Shown piece by piece: positions 16,653-24,268 of a stretch of DNA of 52,166 nt; within the stretch, counting starts at the first letter, position 1, and each line of letters begins with the position of its first letter. The stretch comes from Candidatus Limnocylindrales bacterium. Its GTDB lineage: Bacteria; Moduliflexota; Moduliflexia; Moduliflexales; JAUQPW01. The stretch lies in NCBI GenBank assembly GCA_035559535.1, contig DATMBG010000011.1:1-52166 (forward strand). Direction: 5' to 3'. The position numbers and the translations under genes are program-made. The notes beneath the pieces were generated by a model. The model saw nothing but the letters and a program-made list of their open reading frames with translations, did not search any database and was not told where the DNA came from.

Positions 16653-18317
16653 TCACCGTTGCAGATAGGATCGAAAGTAGGGTGGAACAAAATCCAGGTC
16701 GCTGGCTTCCTGGATAGCCAGTCGTATTTGGAAGTTCATCACTTCGGGAGGCACCGGATTTTGGTAATCGCTCAAGCATTCCTTGAGAGCCTCAGCCGGT
16801 CGACGGGATTCTGTACGAACCAATCGGTAAACTTTAACGGCCAGGGCTTCGGCAGCTCCCGGAGTAAGCAGTAAAGGAATGAGGGGTTCCAGTTCAGGGA
16901 ATTGGCTCTCCTCTATGTCGATTCCCCGTTTTCGGCACAAGGTCTGGATGAGTTGAAATCCTTCTCTGGTACTGGTAGTTGGGAAAATAGGTATTTTAAC
17001 GTCAATTCGACCCGGTCGTTTGAGATCTACTTCAATCAAATCAGGTCGACTGGAAGCTAAAATCCAGATGATTTTACCTCGATTCCGGGTTTGACCCATT
17101 TCTTCTGCTATCATCGAATACACGCGACCGGAAAGGCCTGAATCCCCGGTTCCAGAATCTCGCTTGCCAAGAGCCTGATCTGCTTCATCGATAAAGACGA
17201 AACAACGTCCCAACGCCTGAAGGAGTCTAAAAATTTTCTCCAAATTGCCTTCCGTACTTCCAACCCATTTGTCCCGGAAGTTTTTTAACTTAACTACCGG
17301 AACCCCGACTTCCCCGGCCAGACATTCTACCAGGAAGGTTTTACCCGTTCCTACCGGTCCACAAAGAAGATACCCCTTGGGCATTGCCTGGAGATCGTTT
17401 TGGTTCCACAGAACAATATCTTGTCGTAGCCAGGCCTTAATCTTTTCCTGTCCGTAGAGGTCGTCTAAAGTCCGTTGGGATTCGATGAATTCGATCAACC
17501 CATTACAATCCTTTTCCACAAGCTGTTTTTTTAATTCCACAAGGTCTTCGGATATCAGCTTTTGTTTTTGATACTCTTTCGTTTTAAGTAAGCTTTCGAT
17601 GGCACTGACCGTAGTACCGGCCAATTGATGGGCGAGGGTCTCAAAATGATCTCCGTATTCACCCAGAGCCGTTGTATAGCGAGGTGCCATCAGTTCAAAG
17701 GCTTTTTGTAAGTCCTGAGGGGAAGGTAAAGGAATTTTAATCTGAGCGGTCCGGGGGTTATTCACCAGGAGGGGATGCAGATCGTTAAGGTTTTCTGTGA
17801 TGAGAAACGTCGCCAGAGTGTGTCCGGTGAGTAAATTATCCCCAGCCCAGTCGCGAACAAGCAAGGCCATCGCATTTAAATCGTAGTTGAGGGCACCGTA
17901 CAGAGCCGGCATAACCAGATGGGCCGCTTTGATAAAGCAGCCGACCTGTAATCTGGAAATATTTAATCTGGCCAGATTCGCGCAGTAACGGAAGTAGTGG
18001 GTGAGCGTTTCGATGGCCATACGAGGGGCCTTAGGGAGTTGTTGGTTCTCCTTAAAACTTGGCCATTGGGAGAAGATTTCTCCTCCCTTTTCGATCCGAA
18101 TCCCATGACCCAGATCATAGCTGAGGATCACATCAAATCCCGCCATTAAAACCCGCAGAAGAAACTCGTTGAGGTCGCCCAGTACCGTCTTCGGACCTAA
18201 CGGTAGCACCAACCGATCATAAACATTCCCATACAGGATGAATTGGTTCGTGGCATTACTTTCGTATAAAGTGATGAGTTCTTTACTCCAATTGGGAAGT
18301 TGTTGGTCTGTCATCAT
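16653..18317 (-). CDS. AAA ATPase with degenerate N-terminal half
   Basis: The 554-aa protein ends in a classical AAA module: Walker A GPVGTGKT (320-327), Walker B FVFIDEAD (D377, E378) and arginine-finger box KRPGRID (434-440). The sensor-1 position reads ASSRPD, where an Asn would be usual. The first 230 residues look like an ATPase fold without a P-loop, with TFLITENLNDLHPLL and IKIPLPSP resembling its core strands. This resembles the Ycf46-like two-domain layout. It has no membrane segment and no protease domain. It follows the PspA-like gene by 46 bp and precedes the hybrid kinase gene by 24 bp. A role as a remodelling partner of the PspA-like protein is inferred from that position. Confidence 0.85.
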   Translation of the reverse strand: MMTDQQLPNWSKELITLYESNATNQFILYGNVYDRLVLPLGPKTVLGDLNEFLLRVLMAGFDVILSYDLGHGIRIEKGGEIFSQWPSFKENQQLPKAPRMAIETLTHYFRYCANLARLNISRLQVGCFIKAAHLVMPALYGALNYDLNAMALLVRDWAGDNLLTGHTLATFLITENLNDLHPLLVNNPRTAQIKIPLPSPQDLQKAFELMAPRYTTALGEYGDHFETLAHQLAGTTVSAIESLLKTKEYQKQKLISEDLVELKKQLVEKDCNGLIEFIESQRTLDDLYGQEKIKAWLRQDIVLWNQNDLQAMPKGYLLCGPVGTGKTFLVECLAGEVGVPVVKLKNFRDKWVGSTEGNLEKIFRLLQALGRCFVFIDEADQALGKRDSGTGDSGLSGRVYSMIAEEMGQTRNRGKIIWILASSRPDLIEVDLKRPGRIDVKIPIFPTTSTREGFQLIQTLCRKRGIDIEESQFPELEPLIPLLLTPGAAEALAVKVYRLVRTESRRPAEALKECLSDYQNPVPPEVMNFQIRLAIQEASDLDFVPPYFRSYLQR

Positions 18318-18363
18318 CTGTTCATGATGGGTTATCGGGTATGGGTCTCAGGAACAGCCTGGT

Positions 18364-18825
18364 TCAGCGCTCCGTCTCGGGACCCATGGTCTTGGTTTTT
18401 TGATTCGATGCCTCGGCAGAAGTATCCCCGGATCCTGCTGGGGGCTCCAGAACGATACCTTCTTTGGCAGCAAAATCGGCCAGGGCTTGTTCGGCCAGGG
18501 CTTGTTGTTCAGCTTCTTTCATTAAAACCTCGGTCATATCTATTTCACTGCGGGCGACCCGGACCCTTCCGGCTGCTTTTGCACGCTCCTCTTCTATCAT
18601 CTCATGGAGTCGATTGAGGGTATCTCCAGAACCTCCAATGGTCGTAATCATACCCGAGGCCATCTCCGTAAGCTCGGCCATGGCTTTTTTTATCTTGATG
18701 TCGTTAATTCCTGACTTAACAGCTTCAATCTTAGCCCGGGCAGCAGTAACGGCTACATCCCGGGCTTTGAGGAGATCTCGATACGTTGTCTCGGCCTGTT
18801 CTAGCTGTTTTCGGTTCTCTTCCAA
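18364..18825 (-). CDS. pspA: PspA/IM30-like protein, C-terminal part (frameshifted)
   Basis: This frame gives the central and C-terminal helices of a PspA/IM30 protein. It starts in the long coiled coil (ENRKQLEQAETTYRDLLKAR), has SGINDIKIKKAMAELTEMAS in the middle and a DTLNRLHEMIEEERAKAAGR stretch near residue 70. A tail of about 30 residues is rich in Gly, Ser and Thr. The nominal start is a TTG inside the coiled coil, with no ribosome binding site, so this is not an independent gene. Inserting one base near 18834 joins it to the N-terminal frame and gives one protein of about 253 aa. See the companion N-terminal entry. Confidence 0.75.
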   Translation of the reverse strand: MEENRKQLEQAETTYRDLLKARDVAVTAARAKIEAVKSGINDIKIKKAMAELTEMASGMITTIGGSGDTLNRLHEMIEEERAKAAGRVRVARSEIDMTEVLMKEAEQQALAEQALADFAAKEGIVLEPPAGSGDTSAEASNQKTKTMGPETER

Positions 18826-19124
18826 TTCACGGTTACCGTTTGTAATCGGAGCGCATATTGGGCAGCCGCCGATCGATTTCCCGCCTTTAAATTGGCTCCT
18901 GTTTTCGCCTTCAAATCCTGTTCTTCTACTTCGAGTTTCTTAACCTGGGCCATGAGTCTTTCACAAAGTGCTGCGTGGGAGGCTAAACCTTGATTATATT
19001 GACTGATCTGCCTGCGCAGATTTTCTTTCTCCGCTTCTAAAACAGCTTCCGGATTTCTCATTTCCAAACTCCCAATAAACAGACTAAAAAAACCCCTGAT
19101 TAAATTTGCAATGCGCCTAAACAT
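18801..19124 (-). CDS. pspA: PspA/IM30-like protein, N-terminal part (frameshifted)
   Basis: The true start is the ATG at 19124, which follows a GGGAGG site; the longer frame up to 19199 runs into the predicted promoter. The product begins with an amphipathic helix (MFRRIANLIRGFFSLFIGSL), the membrane-binding element of PspA-type ESCRT-III proteins. A coiled coil follows up to TV at the frameshift, after which the frame reads a few foreign residues and stops. PspA proteins bind stressed inner membranes and repair or stabilise them. It heads the operon that continues with the AAA ATPase, hybrid kinase and diguanylate cyclase. The frameshift may be a real mutation or an assembly error. Confidence 0.8.
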   Translation of the reverse strand: MFRRIANLIRGFFSLFIGSLEMRNPEAVLEAEKENLRRQISQYNQGLASHAALCERLMAQVKKLEVEEQDLKAKTGANLKAGNRSAAAQYALRLQTVTVNWKRTENS

Positions 19125-19170
19125 ATCTCTATCCTCCCTGAATGAGTTAATTCTTACCTGCTGTTCTGAA

Positions 19171-19199
19171 ATCGTATAAAGACTGACAGGAAATGTCAA
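19171..19199 (-). promoter_or_regulatory. Predicted promoter of the PspA-AAA-kinase operon
   Basis: On the minus strand TTGACA (19199-19194) is followed after 17 bp by TACGAT (19176-19171). Transcription would start about 40 nt before the PspA ATG at 19124. No sigma54-type (GG-N10-GC) promoter, as used by enterobacterial psp, was noticed here. Confidence 0.6.
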
Positions 19200-19229
19200 T
19201 AAAAAACGAGTTTAACCTGGATTTATCCT

Positions 19230-20114
19230 TTATCCTCCAAATCGATTCGATGGCAATCCGGTTACATCAAGTCGTACACAAAATAGATCTCCTGAGTAAA
19301 AGCTCTCCTGAATCTCCGGTTCGCTTAAACCTACCGATGCGGAGGTGACATAGAGCAGATCTCCTTCTTTTCCTCCAAAAACACAACTTGTGGGGCGTTT
19401 TACCGGCATGGGAACCCGTTGAATGAGTCGACCATTGGGCGCAAACCGAAGAATACACCAGCCGTCCCACTGGACGGACCATACACAGCCTTCTGCATCA
19501 ACGGTCAGGCCATCGGGGTAGGAAGGCGCATGGCTTAGATCAACAAAAATACGCCGGCGTGTAATATTTCCCGTTGGAGGGTCGTAGTCATAGGCATAGA
19601 TGATTTTTAAAGGAGAATCGGTATAATAAAAGGTTTTTTGATCCGGACTCCAGCCCAGGCCATTGGAGAGCGTCACATTCTTTTCCATAATGTGTAAACT
19701 TCCATCTGGATCGTAGCGATAAAGGGTCCCCTGACCTTTTTCCAGGGACCGGGACATAGAACCAAACCAGAATCGCCCCTGAGGATCACACTTGCCATCG
19801 TTAAAACGATTGTTGGGTTTATCCCCTTCTACTGTCTGAATAAGGGTAACCTCTCCTGTCAGGGTATCTAAATAAGCCAGGTCATGACGCAGGGTCATGA
19901 TTAACTTTTGGGATCGGGTTAATGCCACACAACTGACCATCTCACCCACCTTAAAAACACGATCCTGTCCCGTTGAAGGGGTAAACTGATGAACCACATG
20001 GTTGTAAATATCCACCCAATATACCCTCTGGGTTTGATCATCCCATACCGGACCCTCTCCCAAACGGGCTCTGGCTTCCAGAACATTTACAATGGGATAG
20101 TTGGTAAGATGCAT
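19230..20114 (-). CDS. SMP-30/gluconolactonase/LRE family protein
   Basis: The 294-aa protein is a six-bladed beta-propeller of the SMP-30 family, which hydrolyses sugar lactones or related esters. The expected metal ligands are visible: E20 in RLGEGPVW, N151 in LSNGLGWSPD and D201 in YPDGLTVD. The NNRFNDGKCDPQGRFWFGSM block lines the active site. There is no signal peptide, so it is cytoplasmic. A consensus promoter lies at 20236-20264 and the gene ends 105 bp before the PspA start; it has its own transcription unit. The natural lactone substrate is not evident from neighbours. Confidence 0.9.
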   Translation of the reverse strand: MHLTNYPIVNVLEARARLGEGPVWDDQTQRVYWVDIYNHVVHQFTPSTGQDRVFKVGEMVSCVALTRSQKLIMTLRHDLAYLDTLTGEVTLIQTVEGDKPNNRFNDGKCDPQGRFWFGSMSRSLEKGQGTLYRYDPDGSLHIMEKNVTLSNGLGWSPDQKTFYYTDSPLKIIYAYDYDPPTGNITRRRIFVDLSHAPSYPDGLTVDAEGCVWSVQWDGWCILRFAPNGRLIQRVPMPVKRPTSCVFGGKEGDLLYVTSASVGLSEPEIQESFYSGDLFCVRLDVTGLPSNRFGG

Positions 20115-20235
20115 ATTTCCCCTGTTTCTTTATAAGGTTAGATAAAGCCGTTCATCTAAAGTCCAAAACTCCCTACCTTCCTGCTAGAGGACCCCTTAAA
20201 AGGACCCTTTGATCCCGTCTTCTCAGTAAAAGAAA

Positions 20236-20264
20236 ATTATATAGAAAAATGACAGGTTTGTCAA
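20236..20264 (-). promoter_or_regulatory. Consensus sigma70 promoter of the SMP-30-like gene
   Basis: On the minus strand a perfect TTGACA (20264-20259) is followed by exactly 17 bp and a perfect TATAAT (20241-20236). The leader to the start codon at 20114 is about 115 nt. This predicts strong constitutive transcription. Confidence 0.75.
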
Positions 20265-20363
20265 ATGCTATTCAAAACATGAAATCGGATTTTTTATACT
20301 TAAATTTGTAAATTTACAGGGAATGGATAGATAGGCTTACCTCTTTACCCATTTTCTCCTTAC

Positions 20364-21608
20364 TTACTTCCGGGCCTCCAGGCGTCGTAGGGCTTTAATC
20401 CGTTCCAACACAGGTGGATGGGAATAGTTCAAAAAAACATAAAAAGGATGGGGTGTTAAATTGGATAAGTTATGCCTGGAGAGCTTTTTCAAAGCTTGAA
20501 TCATAATCTCAGGCTGATCGGCCGTCTCGACGGCAAAACGATCCGCTTCATATTCGTTTTTGCGAGAGAGCTTTTGCACGAAAATGGAGAGCAGAGTCTC
20601 TAGGGGGGTATAAAGGAGGCCAAAGAAAATGAGTCCGGCATAGAGGGAACGGTGATCCATGTAAAAGGCATCAAAAAGTCCCTGATGACTGATAAAGATA
20701 GAGAGTAAGAAAAATAGCACCCCCATATGTAGGATGCTGAGGATCATCCCTTGCAGGATATGTTTCTTCTTATAGTGACCAATCTCATGGGCTAAAATTG
20801 AGACAAGCTCAGGGACTGTATGGTTTGCGATCAGGGTATCAAATAAGGCAATACGTTTATTTTTACCAAAACCGGTGAAGAAGGCATTGGATTTACTGGA
20901 ACGTCGAGAGCCATCCATAATGAAGATGTCCTGAATCGGAAAATTGACAGAATGGGCATAGGACAGGATCTTCTCCTTTAACTCACCCTCTTCGAGGGGT
21001 TTAAATTTATTAAAAAGCGGCATAATCCACGTCGGCGCAATGAATTGAGTAAACAGGGCAAATCCGGTGGAGACAATCCAACAGTATACCCAAGCGTAGG
21101 ACCCTGCGTATTCAAAGAAAGCCAGTATCCCCGCCAGTAGCGGTCCTCCTAGTACTATGGCAAGGGCTAACCCTTTAAGAATATCGGTCACAAAAGTAGC
21201 CGGAGTCGTTTTATTAAAACCAAAACGTTCCTCAATGACAAAAGTCGAATAGATACTGAAAGGTAACGATAACAACATCTGGAGGAATAACAAGATTCCG
21301 ATATAAACTAAACCGGTCCCTATAGACCCTAACTGCCAGCTTCGAACTATTCCATCCAGGTAATTAAAACCTCCTGCAAACCAAAATATCAGAGTGACCA
21401 TAAGGTCGAAGGTCGATGTAAGAAATCCAAATCGGGTAGTAACCCGTGTGTATTCTTGAGATTTACGATAAGCTTCTGCGTCGTAAATATCTTTGAATTC
21501 GTCCGGTAATTCATCCCGTAAGGCCCTTAGATTCAGAAAATCTGCAAGGAGATCTAAGATGTAATTTATAATGAGTGCCGAAAGAATAATTATTGCGTAA
21601 ATATTCAT
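20364..21608 (-). CDS. Ste24/M48-type membrane zinc metalloprotease
   Basis: The 414-aa protein has several membrane helices and the M48A (CAAX prenyl protease 1/Ste24) layout. The zinc motif is HEIGH (H274, E275, H278), and the third ligand lies in RKNEYEADRFA (E352). The family-typical stretches YRKSQEYTRVTTRFGF, FVIEERFGFN and IMDGSRRSSKSNAFFTGFGK are all present. Bacterial members act in membrane-protein quality control or peptide processing. It is a single-gene unit with a long leader and a predicted promoter at 21803-21832. It neighbours the PspA cluster, which could reflect a shared envelope-stress theme, but that is inference. Confidence 0.93.
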   Translation of the reverse strand: MNIYAIIILSALIINYILDLLADFLNLRALRDELPDEFKDIYDAEAYRKSQEYTRVTTRFGFLTSTFDLMVTLIFWFAGGFNYLDGIVRSWQLGSIGTGLVYIGILLFLQMLLSLPFSIYSTFVIEERFGFNKTTPATFVTDILKGLALAIVLGGPLLAGILAFFEYAGSYAWVYCWIVSTGFALFTQFIAPTWIMPLFNKFKPLEEGELKEKILSYAHSVNFPIQDIFIMDGSRRSSKSNAFFTGFGKNKRIALFDTLIANHTVPELVSILAHEIGHYKKKHILQGMILSILHMGVLFFLLSIFISHQGLFDAFYMDHRSLYAGLIFFGLLYTPLETLLSIFVQKLSRKNEYEADRFAVETADQPEIMIQALKKLSRHNLSNLTPHPFYVFLNYSHPPVLERIKALRRLEARK

Positions 21609-21802
21609 AAAATCCCTTTAAAACCTATTCGATTCAGCTATGGTTATCACAGGTAAGATCGACAGGTAAATCCTGGAGAAGGTCTTTAGTAAGATAGGCT
21701 TTTCTGGAATCCTCGCCGGATGATTTTAACCAACTGTTTTGGACCTGGGGTTTTCAACAGTTTGATAAAATCTTACTTTCTATCCTATCTCATCGTATGA
21801 TA

Positions 21803-21832
21803 ACAATACAACCATCCCGGCTGGAATGTCAA
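21803..21832 (-). promoter_or_regulatory. Predicted promoter of the Ste24-type protease gene
   Basis: On the minus strand TTGACA (21832-21827) is followed after 18 bp by TATTGT (21808-21803). The leader to the start at 21608 is about 190 nt. Confidence 0.5.
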
Positions 21833-22449
21833 AAAAAATGCTCTTTCTCAAGGGTAATACAAATTTTCACTAAATAAATCCTGTAACCTTGACAGGAGCG
21901 GCAAATCGACCGTTTCTATAACCGGATTTTGGGTGAGCCTGTCTAATCGTATTTGAATAAATTGCATGGGGAAAGCGTCTAATTTTTAGACGTTATTCCA
22001 TAGGACAATTGCAAGATTTTTGGATAAAAAAACTCAAAAAACAGTATACAACCCGTCAGGAACCGGACTTATCTTAAATGAGAGAAATTCTGGCATTAAA
22101 TTTGCCCTTATAAGTAAAGTCAACATTGACCGGATTAAGTGAAAAACTGAGTCCTACCCACTACATACTCTATACGACCGCTTAATCCGGCCAATTTTTC
22201 TACTTAACAGTAGCCTCTCAGAGCCAGGAGAATCGATCTCCCCTTTTCTTTGCCTTCTTTTTTAAAGGCTCCATATAACCTTTTTTATTCCAGGGCTGCT
22301 TTCTCAAGGGTATGATCTTCTACTAACAGAGCGATCTCCCAGGATCGCCCTTAAACTCGAGAAGGGAGAATTTGAGGATTGCCTCTATCTCGACTCCTCC
22401 CTGCCGGGGAAGGGAAGTCGGAGGGGTTAGATTAAAAAAATACCCTTGG
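21833..22449. other. Gene-free divergent gap
   Basis: I find no coding sequence here. It contains a small hairpin near 21977-21995 (CGTCTA facing TAGACG), the structured candidate at 22126-22200, a hairpin near 22332-22348 (GCGATC facing GATCGC) and GC-rich palindromic DNA at 22395-22430. Confidence 0.45.
22126..22200 (+). other. Long-stem inverted repeat with T-run, small-RNA candidate
   Basis: TTGACCGGATTAAG faces CTTAATCCGGCCAA with 13 of 14 pairs, enclosing a 41-nt loop, and five T residues follow on the plus strand. The shape fits a terminator-ended small RNA or the ends of a vanished element. No promoter or family assignment is evident. Confidence 0.3.
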
Positions 22450-22568
22450 AAGGGGGGCGAAACAGGGGGGTGTTTCTTTTTCCACCTGCTAAACGGTCAT
22501 AACCTTTCAGGACCTCACGAAGCATGAAAATCGTAAGACGATTTTCGTAAGAAATTGATATGGATACT
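22450..22568. repeat. Palindromic element, partial copy C with an insertion
   Basis: The outer part of the right arm and the tail of the element at 3941-4104 are present (GGGGGGTGTTTCTTTTTCCA, CCTGCTAAA), then about 60 bp of foreign DNA, then the tail end ATTGATATGGATAC. The insertion holds its own hairpin, GAAAATCGT-AAG-ACGATTTTC (22526-22546). The left arm is not recognisable. Confidence 0.65.
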
Positions 22569-22583
22569 AGAAGGTTATTTTCG

Positions 22584-22612
22584 TTGACGAGATTATATAA
22601 ATATTCTATATG
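22584..22612 (+). promoter_or_regulatory. Possible promoter of the alcohol dehydrogenase gene
   Basis: TTGACG (22584-22589), 17 bp, then TATATG (22607-22612). A transcript from here would contain the whole inverted octamer array at 22715-22867 in its leader. Confidence 0.4.
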
Positions 22613-22714
22613 TTCTATGCTGGGAGGAGGAAAGTAAAGGAAAAAAGGTGGTGATTTTAATACTAAGTATGGAATTCACTTTCCAGAAGTTATGGATTTT
22701 ATCCCTCCCTGAAG

Positions 22715-22867
22715 GGCCGTGGAAGTGTGGGAGTGTGGAAGTAAGGGAGTGTGGAAGTGTTGAAGTATGGAAGTATGGGAGTAGAGGTGGAAATTCTCCT
22801 ACACACCCCCACCTCCACACTTCCACACTCCCTTACTTCCACACCTCCATACGCCCCTACTTCCACA
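22715..22867. repeat. Octamer repeats in inverted array
   Basis: Eight purine units (GGAAGTGT, GGGAGTGT, GGAAGTAA and variants) are followed by a hinge with TTCTCCTA and then about eight complementary pyrimidine units (CACACTTC, CACACTCC, CTTACTTC and variants). It ends 14 bp before the alcohol dehydrogenase start codon and could fold into a hairpin of more than 50 bp in the leader RNA. Confidence 0.85.
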
Positions 22868-22880
22868 GAGAAGACCGAGT

Positions 22881-23930
22881 ATGAAATTTCCAAATAAAAT
22901 GCAGGCCATGGTATTGGAAGCGCCGAAGCAGCCCTTGCAGGCACGGGAAGTACCTGTTCCCCATCCCAACCCGGACCAGGTTTTAGTTCGTGTTCATGCC
23001 TGCGCCGTATGCCGCACCGATTTGCATGTTTTTGAAGGGGAACTTCCCGATCCAAAGCTTCCACTTATTTTAGGTCATGAGATTGTAGGAACGGTTATTC
23101 AAGTGGGGGATCGGGTTGAGCGATTTCGTGTGGGTGACCGAATTGGGATACCCTGGTTGGCATCTACCTGTGGTCGGTGTCGTTACTGCCAACGTGGACA
23201 GGAGAATCTGTGTGATCGTCCACTTTTTACAGGTTATACGGTTGATGGAGGTTATGCCGAATATACGGTTGCCCATCAACGCTATGGGTTTCACTTACCG
23301 GAAACTTATTCCGATGTAGAAGTAGCTCCCCTTCTGTGTGCGGGACTCATCGGATACCGATCCTATCGGCTGGCCGGGCCTAACGTAGAACGGTTGGGAA
23401 TTTATGGATTTGGGGCTGCTGCGCATATTATTCTTCAGATAGCAATATTTCAGGGGAAACAGGTTTATGCCTTTACCCGACCGGGTGATATTCAGGCCCA
23501 GGAGTTTGCTCGCCAGCTTGGGGCTGTCTGGGCCGGCAGTTCCACAGAGTTACCTCCAGAACCGTTGGATGCAGCTATTATTTTTGCCCCGGTGGGCTCC
23601 CTGGTTCCGGCAGCTCTCGCTGCAACGGTTAAGGGGGGAATCGTGGTTTGTGGGGGGATTCATATGAGCGATATTCCTTCTTTTCCGTATCGCCTGCTCT
23701 GGGAAGAGCGGGCTATTCGCTCCGTGGCGAATTTGACCCGCCAGGATGGTGAAGAATTCCTGGCCATCGCTCCGAAGGTACCGGTTAAAACAACGGTACA
23801 GGTATTTCCCCTTCAACAAGCCCAGGATGCCCTGGAGCGCTTGCGACGGGGAGAAGTACATGGGGCTGCCGTGCTTACCCTCTTCGAAGAACCCTCCCAA
23901 AAGATGGAAAACCCGGAGGTAAGATCCTGA
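22881..23930 (+). CDS. Zinc-dependent alcohol dehydrogenase family protein
   Basis: The 349-aa enzyme is a medium-chain dehydrogenase with both zinc sites. Catalytic ligands are C44 (CRTDLH), H66 (GHEIVG) and probably C153 (LLCAGLIGYR). The structural zinc is held by C97, C100, C103 and C111 (CGRCRYCQRG, then LC). The nucleotide-binding loop reads GIYGFGAAA, where the last Gly of GxGxxG is Ala, as in the AdhA-like propanol-preferring group. It should oxidise alcohols or reduce aldehydes with NAD(P). The ATG at 22881 lacks a strong ribosome site; ATG 22899 is an alternative. The octamer array just upstream may affect translation. Confidence 0.92.
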   Translation: MKFPNKMQAMVLEAPKQPLQAREVPVPHPNPDQVLVRVHACAVCRTDLHVFEGELPDPKLPLILGHEIVGTVIQVGDRVERFRVGDRIGIPWLASTCGRCRYCQRGQENLCDRPLFTGYTVDGGYAEYTVAHQRYGFHLPETYSDVEVAPLLCAGLIGYRSYRLAGPNVERLGIYGFGAAAHIILQIAIFQGKQVYAFTRPGDIQAQEFARQLGAVWAGSSTELPPEPLDAAIIFAPVGSLVPAALAATVKGGIVVCGGIHMSDIPSFPYRLLWEERAIRSVANLTRQDGEEFLAIAPKVPVKTTVQVFPLQQAQDALERLRRGEVHGAAVLTLFEEPSQKMENPEVRS

Positions 23931-23965
23931 GGGCCTTGAGGGAACCTCCCTCAAAGGTTAACCTC

Positions 23966-23995
23966 AACAGATAGGGGTTTTCATTTCTATCTGTT
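23966..23995 (+). terminator. Possible terminator after the alcohol dehydrogenase gene
   Basis: AACAGATAG faces CTATCTGTT across a 12-nt loop, followed by a T-rich stretch (ATTTCTATTC). The stem is AT-rich, so it is at best a weak terminator. Confidence 0.35.
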
Positions 23996-24033
23996 ATTTC
24001 TATTCTAATATTAGATAAATTTAGCTATTTTTG

Positions 24034-24062
24034 TTGACTTTATCATAAAATGGTTTTAGTAT
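24034..24062 (+). promoter_or_regulatory. Predicted promoter of the second hybrid kinase gene
   Basis: TTGACT (24034-24039), 17 bp, then TAGTAT (24057-24062). It lies in a 338-bp gap and leaves a leader of about 200 nt before the GTG at 24269. The rest of the gap shows no gene. Confidence 0.5.
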
Positions 24063-24268
24063 ATATCTGGCAAGGTAAGTAAAGCACGTAACCTAAGTAA
24101 GATGGATAAGGATCTCTTCCTTAGTAGCTTAAAAGTAGCTTAAAAAATCCTCTCAGTATTTAAACTTGTCTTTTAAGGAATAAATCTAAGCATTAGAAAA
24201 CCAACCCTTGTATCTTCTTCAAGTCGGTGAAAGCCTTATAACCTCTCCCCTTCACCAGGTCTATAAGA

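Noticed and set aside
22648-22884. 78-codon frame upstream of the alcohol dehydrogenase
   Set aside because: It translates the octamer array and has no domain or ribosome site.
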